Positions 17,063 to 28,003 are shown, counted from the first letter of the stretch. The stretch is 64,000 nucleotides of DNA from Chitiniphilus purpureus (GCF_025642115.1 NZ_CP106753.1:3597501-3661500), one strand, 5' to 3'. Program-made: numbers and translations. Notes: generated by a model from the sequence alone, not told the origin.

Positions 17063-18478
17063 ATGACTTCGAGAAGAACGTTTCTGCAGGCCCTGGGCAT
17101 CAGCGGGGGCGCGGTGGCGGCCGCCGGGGTGGGCAAGGCCGCACTGGCGGCCCTGCCCGAGCCGGTGATCCAGACCAAGCCGGACACCATGGCACCGCTG
17201 CTGCCGCAGACCGGCCGTCCCTACAATCCGGTAGTGACGCTCAATGGCTGGACGCTGCCATGGCGCATGAACAACGGCGTCAAGGAATTCCATCTGGTGG
17301 CCGAACCGGTGGTACGCGAGATGGCGCCGGGCTTCACCGCGCACCTGTGGGGCTACAACGGCCAGAGCCCGGGCCCGACCATCGAGGTGGTCGAGGGCGA
17401 TCGCGTGCGCATCTTCGTCACCAACCGGCTGCCCGAGCACACCAGCATCCACTGGCATGGCCAGCGGCTGCCCAACGGCATGGACGGCGTGGCCGGCCTC
17501 AACCAGCCGGCGATCCCGTCGGGCAAGACCTATGTATACGAATTCGTCGCCCGCCGCCCCGGTACCTTCATGTATCACCCGCACGCCGACGAGATGGTGC
17601 AGATGGCGATGGGCATGATGGGCTTCTGGGTCACGCACCCCAAGGGCAGGCATCCGCTGATCGACGAGGTCGACCGGGATTTCTGCTTCCTGCTCAACGC
17701 CTACGACATCGACCCGGGCAGCTATACGCCCAAGATCATGACCATGCTCGACTTCAACCTGTGGAGCTGGAACAGCCGCATCTTTCCGGGCATCGATTCG
17801 CTGAACGTGCGGTTGAACGACAAGGTGCGCATCCGGATCGGCAACCTGACCATGACCAACCACCCCATCCATCTGCACGGGCATGAGTTCCTGGTCACCG
17901 GCACCGACGGTGGGCCGACCCCCAAGGGCACCCGCTGGTACGAGGTCACCACCGACGTGGCGGTCGGTCAGATGCGGCAGATCGAGTTCCGCGCCGACGA
18001 GGAAGGCGACTGGGCCTTCCATTGCCACAAGAGCCACCACACGATGAACGCCATGGGTCACGATGTTCCGACCCTGATCGGCGTCGATCATCGCGGCATC
18101 GCCAAGAAGATCAGCAAGCTGGTGCCGGACTACATGGTGATGGGCGAGCGCGGCATGGCCGACATGACCGAGATGGACATGCCGATCCCGGACAACACCG
18201 TGCCGATGATGACCGGCGACGGGCCGTTCGGCAGCGTGGAAATGGGCGGGATGTTCAGCGTGGTCAAGGTGCGCCGGGACCAGAAGCCGGGCGACTACAG
18301 CAACCCGGGCTGGTTCAAGCATCCACCCGGCACCATGGCCCGCGAGTTCGATGGCGCCGTCCAGACGCCGCATCGTCAATCCGGCGCCGGCGGTGGACAA
18401 TCGATGCCCCGTGCGCGGCAGGACGCGTCGGACGTTGAAGTGCACGTGCGCAAACCGACCCACAAAGCCGGCCATTGA
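17063..18478 (+). CDS. Tat-exported multicopper oxidase
   Basis: The 471-residue protein starts with a Tat signal (T-S-R-R-T-F-L-Q-A-L-G-I). It carries all four copper-binding blocks: H-W-H-G at residues 130-133, H-P-H at 172-174, H-P-I-H-L-H-G-H near 290, and H-C-H-K-S-H-H near 340 with the type-1 Cys. Such enzymes oxidise Cu(I) to less toxic Cu(II) in the periplasm using oxygen. A methionine-rich tail region (residues about 370-415, M-A-D-M-T-E-M-D-M, V-P-M-M) resembles the Cu(I)-binding segments of CopA and CueO. It is shorter than typical CopA (about 600 residues). AAGGA lies 8 bases before the start. Confidence 0.93.
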   Translation: MTSRRTFLQALGISGGAVAAAGVGKAALAALPEPVIQTKPDTMAPLLPQTGRPYNPVVTLNGWTLPWRMNNGVKEFHLVAEPVVREMAPGFTAHLWGYNGQSPGPTIEVVEGDRVRIFVTNRLPEHTSIHWHGQRLPNGMDGVAGLNQPAIPSGKTYVYEFVARRPGTFMYHPHADEMVQMAMGMMGFWVTHPKGRHPLIDEVDRDFCFLLNAYDIDPGSYTPKIMTMLDFNLWSWNSRIFPGIDSLNVRLNDKVRIRIGNLTMTNHPIHLHGHEFLVTGTDGGPTPKGTRWYEVTTDVAVGQMRQIEFRADEEGDWAFHCHKSHHTMNAMGHDVPTLIGVDHRGIAKKISKLVPDYMVMGERGMADMTEMDMPIPDNTVPMMTGDGPFGSVEMGGMFSVVKVRRDQKPGDYSNPGWFKHPPGTMAREFDGAVQTPHRQSGAGGGQSMPRARQDASDVEVHVRKPTHKAGH

Positions 18479-18512
18479 ACCGGCAGCGCTTTTCCACCCC
18501 TGGAGGTTGAGT

Positions 18513-19016
18513 ATGAATACCCAGCAATTGGCCCTCTCCCTGATCGGCCTGAGCCTGAGCGCCGCGGTGCTCGCCAGCGGCTCGCACGCCGGCGGCCACG
18601 GTGACCATGGCGACCATGGCAACGCGGCGGTCGGCAAACCCGGCGTGGCCGCCAAGGCAAGCCGCACCGTCACCGTCAACATGACCGACAACATGCGCTA
18701 CAACCCGGCCCGCATCCAGGTCAAGCAAGGCGAGACGGTGCGCTTCGTGATCAGGAACTCGGGCAAGATCAAGCACGAGTTCGTGCTCGGCACCCAGCAG
18801 GAATTGGAAGAACACTACGAGCAGATGAAGAAATTCCCGGAGATGGAGCACGCCGACCCCAACCTGGTGACGCTGGCGCCGGGCAAGACCGGCGAGGTGG
18901 TGTGGCAGTTCACCAAGGCCGGCGTCGTCGACTTCGCCTGCCTGCAGCCTGGCCACTACGAAGCGGGCATGAAGGGCCAGGTGAACGTGGCCGGCGGCAG
19001 GAAAGCGGCCAAATAA
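18513..19016 (+). CDS. Periplasmic cupredoxin
   Basis: The 167-residue precursor has a signal peptide to about residue 22. A His/Gly-rich linker (H-A-G-G-H-G-D-H-G-D-H-G) comes next, then a blue-copper beta-sandwich. The type-1 copper ligands are visible as H in K-I-K-H-E-F, C and H in D-F-A-C-L-Q-P-G-H-Y, and M in E-A-G-M. It could pass electrons from the multicopper oxidase or buffer copper. It lies 34 bases after the oxidase gene, with TGGAGG before the start. The His-rich linker could bind further metal. Confidence 0.9.
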   Translation: MNTQQLALSLIGLSLSAAVLASGSHAGGHGDHGDHGNAAVGKPGVAAKASRTVTVNMTDNMRYNPARIQVKQGETVRFVIRNSGKIKHEFVLGTQQELEEHYEQMKKFPEMEHADPNLVTLAPGKTGEVVWQFTKAGVVDFACLQPGHYEAGMKGQVNVAGGRKAAK

Positions 19017-19067
19017 CCCAGAACCCGGGGGCACATGCCCCGTTCCGATCCAACAAAGGAGTACCTC

Positions 19068-19412
19068 ATGACCCACCTTCACCCGATCGCCGCGGTGCTG
19101 GCCTCGCTGCTGCTGCTCGCGCCGGCGCTGCACGCAAACGAGGACCACTCGGGGCACGCCACCCACGGCGAACACGCGGCCGCGATGGCGCTGACCGATG
19201 GCGAAGTGCGCAAGATCGACCAGGCCAACGGCAAGATCACGCTCAAGCACGGCGAGATCAGGAACCTGGACATGCCGGGCATGACCATGGTGTTCACGGT
19301 CAAGGACAAGGCGCTGCTCGACAAGGTCAAGGTCGGCGACAGGATCAGATTCAAGGCGGCCCGCGCCGAGGGCAAGATGCTGGTCACCGAGATCCAGCCC
19401 GCGGCGCAATAA
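19068..19412 (+). CDS. CusF-like periplasmic copper-binding protein
   Basis: The 114-residue precursor has a signal peptide ending L-H-A-N and a His-rich start (E-D-H-S-G-H-A-T-H-G-E-H). The rest is a small OB-fold barrel of the CusF family. Its Cu(I)/Ag(I) site is seen as H61 (L-K-H-G-E) and M72/M74 in D-M-P-G-M-T-M-V-F. The tryptophan that caps the metal in E. coli CusF is replaced here by Met69, giving a possible fourth sulfur ligand. It is the last gene of the copper operon. In E. coli CusF hands metal to an RND pump, but none is present nearby. Confidence 0.9.
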   Translation: MTHLHPIAAVLASLLLLAPALHANEDHSGHATHGEHAAAMALTDGEVRKIDQANGKITLKHGEIRNLDMPGMTMVFTVKDKALLDKVKVGDRIRFKAARAEGKMLVTEIQPAAQ

Positions 19413-19427
19413 GGCGGCGGCGACCGG

Positions 19428-21023
19428 TCAGATCGCCTCGTACAGCGGCAGCGTGAGGAACTCGGCGAATTCAGCGCTGGTGCTCATCTCCTCGAAAATG
19501 GCAGCGGCGCGGGCATAGGGCACCCGCCCGAACACCGCGTCGCCGTGCTCGGCGCGGATTGCCTCCAGCACCTGCGGGATCATGGTGCGCACCAGCTCGG
19601 CGGTCACCTTGCGGCCATCGTCGAGCACCCCCTTGGGGCTGCGGATCCACTGCCACACCTGCGAGCGGCTGATCTCGGCGGTGGCCGCATCCTCCATCAG
19701 GTTGTGGATCGGCACGCAGCCGTTGCCGGCCAGCCACGAGCCCAGGTACTGGATGCCCACATCGATGTTCATCCTGAGGCCCGCCTCGGTGATCGGCTGC
19801 GCGGGCCGGAAGTCAAGCAGGTCCGCCGCGCGGGTGACCACATCGTCGCGCTGCCGGCCGATCTGGTTGGGCGCATCGCCCAGCACCTTCACCCACTCCT
19901 CCATCGCGATCGGCACAAGACCGGGATGGGCCACCCAGCCACCATCGAAGCCATCGCCAGCATCGCGGGTCTTGTCGGCGCGCACGGCGGCCATGGCCTT
20001 CTCGTTGGCCGCCGGATCGTGCTTGATCGGGATCAGCGCGCTCATGCCGCCGATGGCGGGCGCACCGCGCTTGTGGCAGGTCTTGACCAGATTCAGCGCA
20101 TAGGCGCGCATGAAGGGCACGGTCATGGTGATCTGCGCGCGATTGGCGAGGCAGAACTCGGCGTTGGTCTTGAACTTCTTGATGCAGCTGAAGATGTAAT
20201 CCCAGCGCCCGGCGTTGAGCCCGGCCGAATGCGCGCGCAATTCATACAGGATTTCCTCCATCTCGAACGCGGCGAGGATGGTCTCGACCAGCACGGTGGC
20301 CTTGATCGTGCCCTGGGCGATGCCCAACTCGGCCTGCGCGGCGACGAAGATGTCGTTCCACAGCCGCGCTTCCAGGTGCGATTCCAGCTTGGGCAGATAA
20401 AAATACGGCCCGGTGCCGCGCGCCAGCTGCTCACGGGCGTTGTGGAACAGGAACAGCGCAAAATCGAACAGGCCGCCCGATACCCGCTCACCATCGACGG
20501 TGACGTGCTTCTCATCGAGGTGCCAACCGCGGGGGCGCACCACCAGCGTGGCGATCCTGTCGTTGAGCCTGTATTCCTTGCCCGCCTCGTTGCGAAACGC
20601 CAGTGTGCGGCGCACGGCGGCCTTCAGGTTCACCTGCCCCTGGATCTGGTTGTGCCAGTTGGGCGTGTTGGCATCCTCGAAGTCGGTCATGTAGCTGTCC
20701 GCGCCGGAATTGAGCGCGTTGATGATCATCTTGGCCTCCACCGGGCCGGTGATCTCCACGCGGCGCAACGCCAGATCCGCTGGCAGCGGCGCAATGCGCC
20801 AGTCGCCTTTGCGGATATGCGCCGTCTGCGGCAAGAAGTCCGGCTGCTGGCCGGCATCCAGATCGGCCTGGCGCAGCGTGCGCACCGCCAGGAGCTCCCG
20901 GCGCCGGCCGTTGAACTGGCGCTGCAGCTTGGCCACGAAAGCCAGCGCCTCGGGCGTGAGGATCTCGGCAAAGGCGGGGGTGATCTCGGCATGGACTTGG
21001 ACGCCGGCGGGCAAGGTGGACAT
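19428..21023 (-). CDS. aceB: Malate synthase A
   Basis: The enzyme condenses glyoxylate and acetyl-CoA to malate, the second step of the glyoxylate shunt used for growth on acetate or fatty acids. From ATG 21023 (AGGAG 7 bases upstream) it has 531 residues, the normal length of form A. It contains the family signature [12 protein letters not shown] near residue 270, and the C-terminal [19 protein letters not shown] catalytic block. Its partner aceA is about 4.5 kb away on the same strand with three unrelated genes between, so the two are not in one operon. Confidence 0.95.
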   Translation of the reverse strand: MSTLPAGVQVHAEITPAFAEILTPEALAFVAKLQRQFNGRRRELLAVRTLRQADLDAGQQPDFLPQTAHIRKGDWRIAPLPADLALRRVEITGPVEAKMIINALNSGADSYMTDFEDANTPNWHNQIQGQVNLKAAVRRTLAFRNEAGKEYRLNDRIATLVVRPRGWHLDEKHVTVDGERVSGGLFDFALFLFHNAREQLARGTGPYFYLPKLESHLEARLWNDIFVAAQAELGIAQGTIKATVLVETILAAFEMEEILYELRAHSAGLNAGRWDYIFSCIKKFKTNAEFCLANRAQITMTVPFMRAYALNLVKTCHKRGAPAIGGMSALIPIKHDPAANEKAMAAVRADKTRDAGDGFDGGWVAHPGLVPIAMEEWVKVLGDAPNQIGRQRDDVVTRAADLLDFRPAQPITEAGLRMNIDVGIQYLGSWLAGNGCVPIHNLMEDAATAEISRSQVWQWIRSPKGVLDDGRKVTAELVRTMIPQVLEAIRAEHGDAVFGRVPYARAAAIFEEMSTSAEFAEFLTLPLYEAI

Positions 21024-21333
21024 GCGGTGCTCCTGGAGGTGTGCGGCGGGATGTTGCATTGCAGTGTAGTGCGCCGCGGCATCGCGAAAAAGCGCTAAGG
21101 TGCAACAGGTGCTTTGCCTGCAAGCGGCAAGCGCGGCTGGGCGCCAGGCTGCGGATGCAGGCTACGCGTCACGTCACGCTTGATCCCTCGGCTTCCCGAA
21201 AGCAGCTCCATTACTGGATGGAGCATTTCTTAACGCGCTTTAAATTGGCAACGCTCGAAACGCGCAGCTGACCGTGGTCTTGACGCGTAGGCCCCCCGCC
21301 CACACCTCCCAAGCTCCCCCTGCGGAGTCCCCC

Positions 21334-21699
21334 ATGCCCCACCTCACCCTCGAATACACCAACAACCTGCCCGATTACGACGCCCAGGCCGCGCTGCGCA
21401 CACTGGCGCAGGCCATGTTCGAATCGGGCCTGTTTGGCGAAGCCGATATCAAGGGCCGGGCGCATTGCCTAGCCACCTATCTCGTCGGCACTTCGGATAC
21501 CGCAACGGCGTTTGTCCACCTGCAGGTGGCGCTGCTCTCCGGCCGCTCGGCCGAGCAGAAGCAGGCGCTGGGCCAACACTTGCTGGCGGCGTTGCGCACG
21601 ACCCTGCCGCCGGGCCACGGCGCGGTGCAGCTCACCGTGGATACGCGGGATATGGATCGGCAGAGCTACGCCAAGGCGGTGCTCGCGGCGGTCAGTTGA
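21334..21699 (+). CDS. 5-carboxymethyl-2-hydroxymuconate isomerase family protein
   Basis: This 121-residue protein of the tautomerase superfamily starts with M-P-H-L, leaving the catalytic N-terminal proline after Met removal, and continues L-E-Y-T-N-N-L. The middle and C-terminal blocks (F-V-H-L-Q-V-A-L-L-S-G-R-S and V-D-T-R-D-M-D-R-Q-S-Y) match the family that isomerises CHM in homoprotocatechuate breakdown. No other hpa genes are nearby, so the true substrate is uncertain. The start is ATG 21334, since the frame upstream lacks a plausible ribosome site. Its 3' end overlaps the convergent NHL-repeat gene by 8 bases. Confidence 0.85.
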   Translation: MPHLTLEYTNNLPDYDAQAALRTLAQAMFESGLFGEADIKGRAHCLATYLVGTSDTATAFVHLQVALLSGRSAEQKQALGQHLLAALRTTLPPGHGAVQLTVDTRDMDRQSYAKAVLAAVS

Positions 21700-22711
21700 G
21701 CGGGTTGTGCCTGCCATCAATGGCAAACGGGATGGACTGCACGGTAAACGGCACTTGGTCCGGGATCGCGGTAGGGTTTTGGGCGTGGCGCAGCAGCAGG
21801 TCGTATTTGGATTCGATGAACCACAGCCGGCCGCGCGCGTAGGTGCCGGACGAGGGTGCGTCGAGCCCCTGCACCAGGGTGTGCAGCGTGGCTTGGCTGC
21901 CATCAAGGCGCAGCTCGGTGATCACGCCTTCGTTGCGTCTGTCGCCGAAGGCATTGCTCTCGAACACCAACAGCCGGCCCGGCCCGAGCATGCGCAGGGC
22001 ATCAGCGTTGCGCAGCGGCCGTGGCATCTGCAGCCGGGTGCTGGGGCCTGCCTGGCCATCCTGGCCGATGTCGATGCGCCATAGCCATGGCACGGCGGCC
22101 ACGGCGCTCAGGTAGAGCCGGTCACCATCGAGGGCGATGCCGTTGAAGGTGAAGCGCTTGCCGTTCATTTCCAGCCTGGGGCTGTCGGCCAGCAGCGCGG
22201 GCCGCTCCAGCCAGACGGCGGGCGCACTGTCGTTCGGCCGCAGCCGCAACACGCGCGGATGGTAGGAATCGGTGAGGTAGACCGTGCCGGCGCCATCCAC
22301 CACCAGATCGTTGCAATAGCCGTCATCGGGCAGCGGGTAGCTCGCCTGTGCCTGGCCGGTGGCCAGGTCGTAGCGCTTGAGCGCGCTGGGCGTGGCGGGC
22401 ACCGTGGTCAGGCCCAGGTTGCCGGAGCACACCCACAGCGTATGCCGCGCCTCGTCCACGGCAATGCCCTGCGTGTTGGCGAGCCCACCGCGGCCGGGCG
22501 GCACCAGCACCCGGGTGGCGCCGTCGGGGCGGATGCGCACCACGGCACCCTGACGCCAGCTGCCGACGTAGAGCGTGCCGTCGCGGGCGGCTGCCACGCT
22601 TTCCGGATACCAGTCCGGTGGCAGCATATGGGCGTTGGCAGCGGCCAGCGTGGCAGCGCTGGTCAACCAACCGGCAAGCAGCGTGATGCATACGGCGTTG
22701 CGAGATTGCAT
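21692..22711 (-). CDS. Secreted SMP-30/NHL-repeat beta-propeller protein
   Basis: The 339-residue precursor has a signal peptide to about residue 27. Repeated propeller blades follow: P-E-S-V-A-A-A-R-D-G-T-L-Y-V-G, N-T-Q-G-I-A-V-D-E-A, N-D-L-V-V-D-G-A-G-T-V-Y-L-T-D-S and F-N-G-I-A-L-D-G-D-R-L-Y. The N-D-L-V-V-D and T-D-S motifs resemble the metal-binding residues of SMP-30/gluconolactonase-like proteins, so lactone hydrolysis is possible but unproven. It is divergent from the LysR gene with a 97-base gap, which makes it the likely target of that regulator. Confidence 0.8.
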   Translation of the reverse strand: MQSRNAVCITLLAGWLTSAATLAAANAHMLPPDWYPESVAAARDGTLYVGSWRQGAVVRIRPDGATRVLVPPGRGGLANTQGIAVDEARHTLWVCSGNLGLTTVPATPSALKRYDLATGQAQASYPLPDDGYCNDLVVDGAGTVYLTDSYHPRVLRLRPNDSAPAVWLERPALLADSPRLEMNGKRFTFNGIALDGDRLYLSAVAAVPWLWRIDIGQDGQAGPSTRLQMPRPLRNADALRMLGPGRLLVFESNAFGDRRNEGVITELRLDGSQATLHTLVQGLDAPSSGTYARGRLWFIESKYDLLLRHAQNPTAIPDQVPFTVQSIPFAIDGRHNPLN

Positions 22712-22808
22712 GTCCTGATCCTGGTGATGGAACAGCCATCATTCTTTTCCCGCTTATCCTCTTGATAAAGCATGCAACAATTCAATCACTATCAAGCATG
22801 GATTGGGA

Positions 22809-23711
22809 ATGGACCGACTGACCAGCATGGCGGTGTTTGTATGCGTGGCCGAACGCGGCAGCTTTGCCGCGGCGGGCGCCGCGCTGCGCTTGTCCGGCAC
22901 CATGGTGGCCAATCATGTGGCGGCGTTGGAGCGGCATCTGGGCGCCACGCTGATCCACCGCACCACGCGACGGCATGCGCTTACCGCCGTCGGCACGGCG
23001 TATCTGGAGCGCTGTCGCGATGTGCTGGCCAGTGTGGCGGCGGCAGACCGGGTGGCGGACCAGCTCACCGCCGAGCCCAGCGGGCTGTTGCGGGTGACCG
23101 CGCCGGTCAGCTATGGCGTGCACCGGCTGACGCCGCTGCTGCGGGCGTATCAACAGCGCTATCCGGCGGTACAGGTGGCGTTGAACCTGAATGACCGGCT
23201 GGTGGATCTGGAAGAGGAAGGCTACGACCTGGCCATCCGCTCCGGCACACCCGCGCCGGATTGCCCACTGGTCGCACGCCTGCTGCAGACCAGCCGTATG
23301 CGGATCGCCGCGAGCGCGGACTACCTGGCCCGCCATGGCACGCCGGCGCATCCGCAGGATCTGGCCAGCCACAACGTGCTCGGCTTTGCCGCGTGGGGCG
23401 ATGCGCCGCAGCTGCGCTTCAGCCGCGACGGCGAAACGGTGTGCCTGCCGTTCAAACCCGGCCTCACCATCAACAATGGTCAGGCGCTGCTGGTGGCGGC
23501 GCTGGCCGGGCACGGCATCGTGGTGCAGGCGGATGTGTTGCTGGATGAGCCGATCGCGACCGGGCTGCTGCAGCCCCTGCTGCCCGGTTGGACGCTGCCG
23601 CAGCGGCCGGTCTACGTGATGCGCAAACCGGATCGGGTACCGGGCGCGCGGGTACGCAGCTTTGTCGACTTCCTGGTGGCCGCGCTGGCAGGCGCGCAGG
23701 CGACGGAATAA
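22809..23711 (+). CDS. LysR-family transcriptional regulator
   Basis: The 300-residue protein has an N-terminal winged helix (M-A-V-F-V-C-V-A-E-R-G-S-F-A-A-A-G-A-A-L and T-L-I-H-R-T-T-R-R-H-A-L-T) and a two-lobed effector domain (G-L-L-R-V-T-A-P-V-S near residue 95, I-A-A-S-A-D-Y-L-A-R-H-G near 165). This is the CrgA-like subgroup. ATG 22809 is chosen; a TTG two codons upstream is less likely. It faces the NHL-repeat gene across a short gap with AT-rich sequence and probably regulates it. A role in controlling the flanking glyoxylate genes cannot be excluded. Confidence 0.9.
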   Translation: MDRLTSMAVFVCVAERGSFAAAGAALRLSGTMVANHVAALERHLGATLIHRTTRRHALTAVGTAYLERCRDVLASVAAADRVADQLTAEPSGLLRVTAPVSYGVHRLTPLLRAYQQRYPAVQVALNLNDRLVDLEEEGYDLAIRSGTPAPDCPLVARLLQTSRMRIAASADYLARHGTPAHPQDLASHNVLGFAAWGDAPQLRFSRDGETVCLPFKPGLTINNGQALLVAALAGHGIVVQADVLLDEPIATGLLQPLLPGWTLPQRPVYVMRKPDRVPGARVRSFVDFLVAALAGAQATE

Positions 23712-23914
23712 ACGTGCCACTCATCCAGGTTGAAACGAGCGGCAGCATGGTGCGGCGGCCGGGCTTGCGGTAACGGCGGCTGGCGCTGCCGGCAACCCGC
23801 CCGGACAGGGCCGGCCCCCGCTGCCTGCGCCCCATCCGCGGCTGGGCCGGGTGGATGACGCGGGCGCTTGCTACCGCGCCCCAACAGGCAGCGCCGCCGG
23901 GCGGTGCACGCCGC

Positions 23915-25195
<1,281 letters not shown>

Positions 25196-25261
25196 GGCTT
25201 GCTCCCGCAAAACGCCGGCCTCCCGGCCAGCCTGCCCCGTGCACTTGTCGTGCCCTCATAT

Positions 25262-25287
25262 TGCGACGCAGCAAATTTTGCGTCGCA
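25262..25287. promoter_or_regulatory. Inverted repeat upstream of aceA (9-base arms)
   Basis: Perfect arms TGCGACGCA/TGCGTCGCA are separated by 8 AT-rich bases, 67 bases before the aceA start. The size and position suit a dimeric repressor downstream of the promoter, though a leader RNA hairpin is also possible. Confidence 0.55.
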
Positions 25288-25294
25288 CCATGAA

Positions 25295-25321
25295 ATTGTA
25301 GTCAACACAGTCCAACTACAA
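25295..25321 (-). promoter_or_regulatory. Candidate aceA promoter with TTGTAGT/ACTACAA dyad
   Basis: On the minus strand a -10-like TACAAT (25300-25295) lies within an inverted repeat with 7-base arms (25296-25302 and 25315-25321, 12 bases between). A protein bound to the dyad would cover the promoter. The -35 element is weak, so the exact start is uncertain. Confidence 0.4.
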
Positions 25322-25471
25322 GTCAGGCGTTGTACCTATGCAGGCAGGGTGAGCACCAGCCATGGCGCAGCGCGCGCTGCGTGGGCAGCGGGGCCGGGCC
25401 TGGCCGGCGGACAGGCGATTGCAACAGGCGAGGCGCCAGGATTGGTGGGACAAGGCGCCGCCGTGCCGGCG

Positions 25472-26890
25472 CTATGGCTGGGCGGGCTTCGTCTCGATCC
25501 TGCCGCGCACCGTGCGGCTGGCCCAGGCCCACCACGCCCATTGCATCGCAACGGCCAGCAACAGGCATTGCAGCGGTCTGAACGGGATGGCGTAACGGGG
25601 CTCCGCCTGCAGCGTCCAATACACCAGGAAACCGAACAGCAGCAAAAGCAGCAATGCAGCGATGGTGGTGTCACGCGGGTCAGCCAGCGTGGGTGCCCCG
25701 GTCCGGAGTCGCCGGAGCAGCGCCAGCGCACCGCAGGCCAGGGCGATCAGGGTCAGGCCGGTCAGGAAAGGATTGATCGCCCGGAATACAGCGGCCAGCG
25801 CCATCCAAGGGGCTTTGTTCTGGAACGGCGCATTGGCGGTCGGGTAGACGAAGATGTCGTAGTACCCCATGCGGATATCCCAGTCCCAGAACAGGAACGG
25901 CTTGTGGATGAGGTACCAGCCGATGTGGCGGCCCGGATCGGCAGCCAGCCGTGCGCCCATCGTGGCAAGACCCTGTGCGCGGTCACGCCGCAGCAGGTCG
26001 ATCTCCTCGTTGATCCGTGCCTGGGTCCGCTGGCCCGCCGCCACGCCGGCCAGCCCTTCACGCCACGAGGAATGGTAGTCCGGCCAGCTGCCCTGGACGA
26101 AATTCATCAACGCGCGATCGGTGGAGCCCAGACCGGTAGCGAGCGTGGCATTGCGGGCGCCCCACAATGCCGGCAGCAGCGCGGCCACGGCAATCAATGC
26201 CAGTACCTGTCGGCGATCCGCCCGCCGCTGCCAGAGCAGCACCAGGCCAAGCAGCAGCGCAAACGGCAGCAGCACTGCATTCACCATGGCCGCACAACCG
26301 AAACCCAGCCCCGCGGCGATCCACCACCGCAGCCGCTGCCGTGCCGCGGCCTGGGAGAACAGCAGCAACGCCAGCACCAGCAAGGTGCCGAACAGTGTTT
26401 CCGTCAACAGATAACCGCTGATCACCACATGATGCGGCCACACCGCCGCCAGCAAGCCCGCCAGCAGCGCCATGCCGGGCGGGAGCAGCCGTCTGCCCAG
26501 CACCAGCACACCCGCCACCGTGGCCACCCCCAGCAACACCTGCAGCAACAGCACCGTCTGATACCAGGCGTCCCAATCCGGGGTCAGTGCCATCACGGCG
26601 GCGAGGAACAATGGATAGCCCGGATCGCGGAAGCTGTCGGCAATCACCGGCCCGGTATCGGGCGGCACGCTGGAAAACACACCATGGTGCAGCAGATTCC
26701 AGGCATAGCTCACGTGCTGGATGGCGTCGCCCCGGACCGGTGAATCGACGTCGGCAATCAACACATGCATCAGCCGCAGCAGCAACGCCAGCGCAATGAT
26801 CAGGCAATAGCCGATACGCAGCCATCCGGGCGCTTTGGCATGCGGCTGGCTGGGTGGTGCCGCTGGCGTTGCAATGGGCCAGGAAATCAT
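25472..26890 (-). CDS. Membrane glycosyltransferase, GT39/ArnT-like
   Basis: From ATG 26890 the protein has 472 residues and about 11 hydrophobic helices. After the first helix comes a periplasmic loop with D-V-D-S-P-V-R-G-D-A-I-Q-H, matching the catalytic acidic loop of PMT/ArnT-type enzymes. These move a sugar from a polyprenyl-phosphate carrier to an acceptor on the outer face of the inner membrane. G-Y-L-L-T-E-T-L-F near residue 140 is typical of the family. Another ATG in frame at 26929 would add 13 residues; the start is not certain. No sugar-carrier synthesis genes are adjacent, so the acceptor is unknown. Confidence 0.75.
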   Translation of the reverse strand: MISWPIATPAAPPSQPHAKAPGWLRIGYCLIIALALLLRLMHVLIADVDSPVRGDAIQHVSYAWNLLHHGVFSSVPPDTGPVIADSFRDPGYPLFLAAVMALTPDWDAWYQTVLLLQVLLGVATVAGVLVLGRRLLPPGMALLAGLLAAVWPHHVVISGYLLTETLFGTLLVLALLLFSQAAARQRLRWWIAAGLGFGCAAMVNAVLLPFALLLGLVLLWQRRADRRQVLALIAVAALLPALWGARNATLATGLGSTDRALMNFVQGSWPDYHSSWREGLAGVAAGQRTQARINEEIDLLRRDRAQGLATMGARLAADPGRHIGWYLIHKPFLFWDWDIRMGYYDIFVYPTANAPFQNKAPWMALAAVFRAINPFLTGLTLIALACGALALLRRLRTGAPTLADPRDTTIAALLLLLLFGFLVYWTLQAEPRYAIPFRPLQCLLLAVAMQWAWWAWASRTVRGRIETKPAQP

Positions 26891-27379
26891 GTCAGGGCAT
26901 ATCCTTCGAGATTGAATTGGAACATCCATCACACCGCCGCGCGCCACGGTCCGACGATCCGGGCAACAGGAATCCGCCGCTGATCGCCGGCACCATGGCT
27001 CTGGCGCACGCCCCTGCCCCCTTGCGGACGATAGTGCCAGACGGCAGGGACACCGGCCCGGGCGGGTGGCAACACAGCGGGTCCGGCAGCAGGCGGCCTT
27101 AGCGCCGCGCCACAATGCCACGGCTGATATGACGTTTTCAACTGAGCGCGGCCCGCCAGCCATGGGCCCGGCTGCGCCACCACGGCTCCTGACGGCGTGC
27201 ACCGCCCGTGCCCGGTGCGATCGGCAAGCGCTGCTGCCATTCAGCCACGCTGCGACGCTGCAGCGCGCCAGGCAGGCAGGCGGCATTGCATCGGCGATCC
27301 CCTCCCGAAGCCCGGTTCATCCGGGGAGCATCCGGTCCCCTGCATGCGCGATGCATTGACCCTGATTGCAATAGGGCCT
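26891..27379. other. Long gap before grpE
   Basis: About 490 bases lie between the glycosyltransferase start and the grpE promoter. I see no gene with a credible start and composition and no strong repeat. Upstream signals for the minus-strand gene should lie at its left end. Confidence 0.5.
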
Positions 27380-27407
27380 CTTGAAAAGTGGCGGGCGGCG
27401 CCCATTT
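27380..27407 (+). promoter_or_regulatory. Sigma-32 (heat-shock) promoter of grpE
   Basis: CTTGAA at 27380-27385, 15 bases, then CCCATTT at 27401-27407 match the RpoH consensus (CTTGAA, 13-15 bases, CCCCAT-n-T). A transcript from here would have a leader of about 30 bases before grpE. Confidence 0.85.
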
Positions 27408-27442
27408 CGCTCAGCATTGCGAAGTTTTGTAGGGAGCAGACC

Positions 27443-28003
27443 ATGAGCAACGAACAGAAACCTGAAGACTTGCACGCCCCGGTCGATCAGGGCGACACCG
27501 CGCCAGCCGCAGCCGACGAGGCCTCGTCGGCGCTGGCGCAGGAAGAAGATCCGTCCACCCGCCTGGCCGCACTGACTGCCGAATTGGAAAAGGCGCGCCA
27601 GGACGTGCTGTATGCCAAGGCCGAGGGCGAGAACATCCGCCGCCGCGCCGCGGAAGAGGTGGACAAGGCCCGCCGGTTCGCCGTCGAGAAGTTCGCACGC
27701 GAACTGCTGTCGGTGAAGGACGCGATGGACATGGCGCTGCTGGATCAATCCGGCAACTTCGAGGCGCTGAAGATGGGCGTCGATCTCACTGCCAAGGCGC
27801 TGACCAGCGCCTTCGAGAAATTCGAGCTGCTGGAAGTGGCGCCGCAGGCCGGCGACAGGCTCGATCCCAATTTGCATCAGGCCATTTCGATGGAACCTGC
27901 GGCGCAGGAGCCGAACACCGTGGTGCGGGTGCTGCAAAAGGGCTACACCCTCTCGGGCCGCGTGCTGCGCCCGGCCATGGTCATCGTTGCCAAGGGCGAG
28001 TGA
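27443..28003 (+). CDS. grpE: Nucleotide exchange factor GrpE
   Basis: GrpE releases ADP from DnaK in the chaperone cycle. The 186-residue protein has an acidic, disordered start (residues 1-40), a long coiled-coil ([21 protein letters not shown] near 55-75), and the C-terminal beta domain with [21 protein letters not shown]. The start ATG 27443 follows AGGGAG. The gene has its own sigma-32 promoter and is followed by dnaK 158 bases on. Confidence 0.96.
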   Translation: MSNEQKPEDLHAPVDQGDTAPAAADEASSALAQEEDPSTRLAALTAELEKARQDVLYAKAEGENIRRRAAEEVDKARRFAVEKFARELLSVKDAMDMALLDQSGNFEALKMGVDLTAKALTSAFEKFELLEVAPQAGDRLDPNLHQAISMEPAAQEPNTVVRVLQKGYTLSGRVLRPAMVIVAKGE

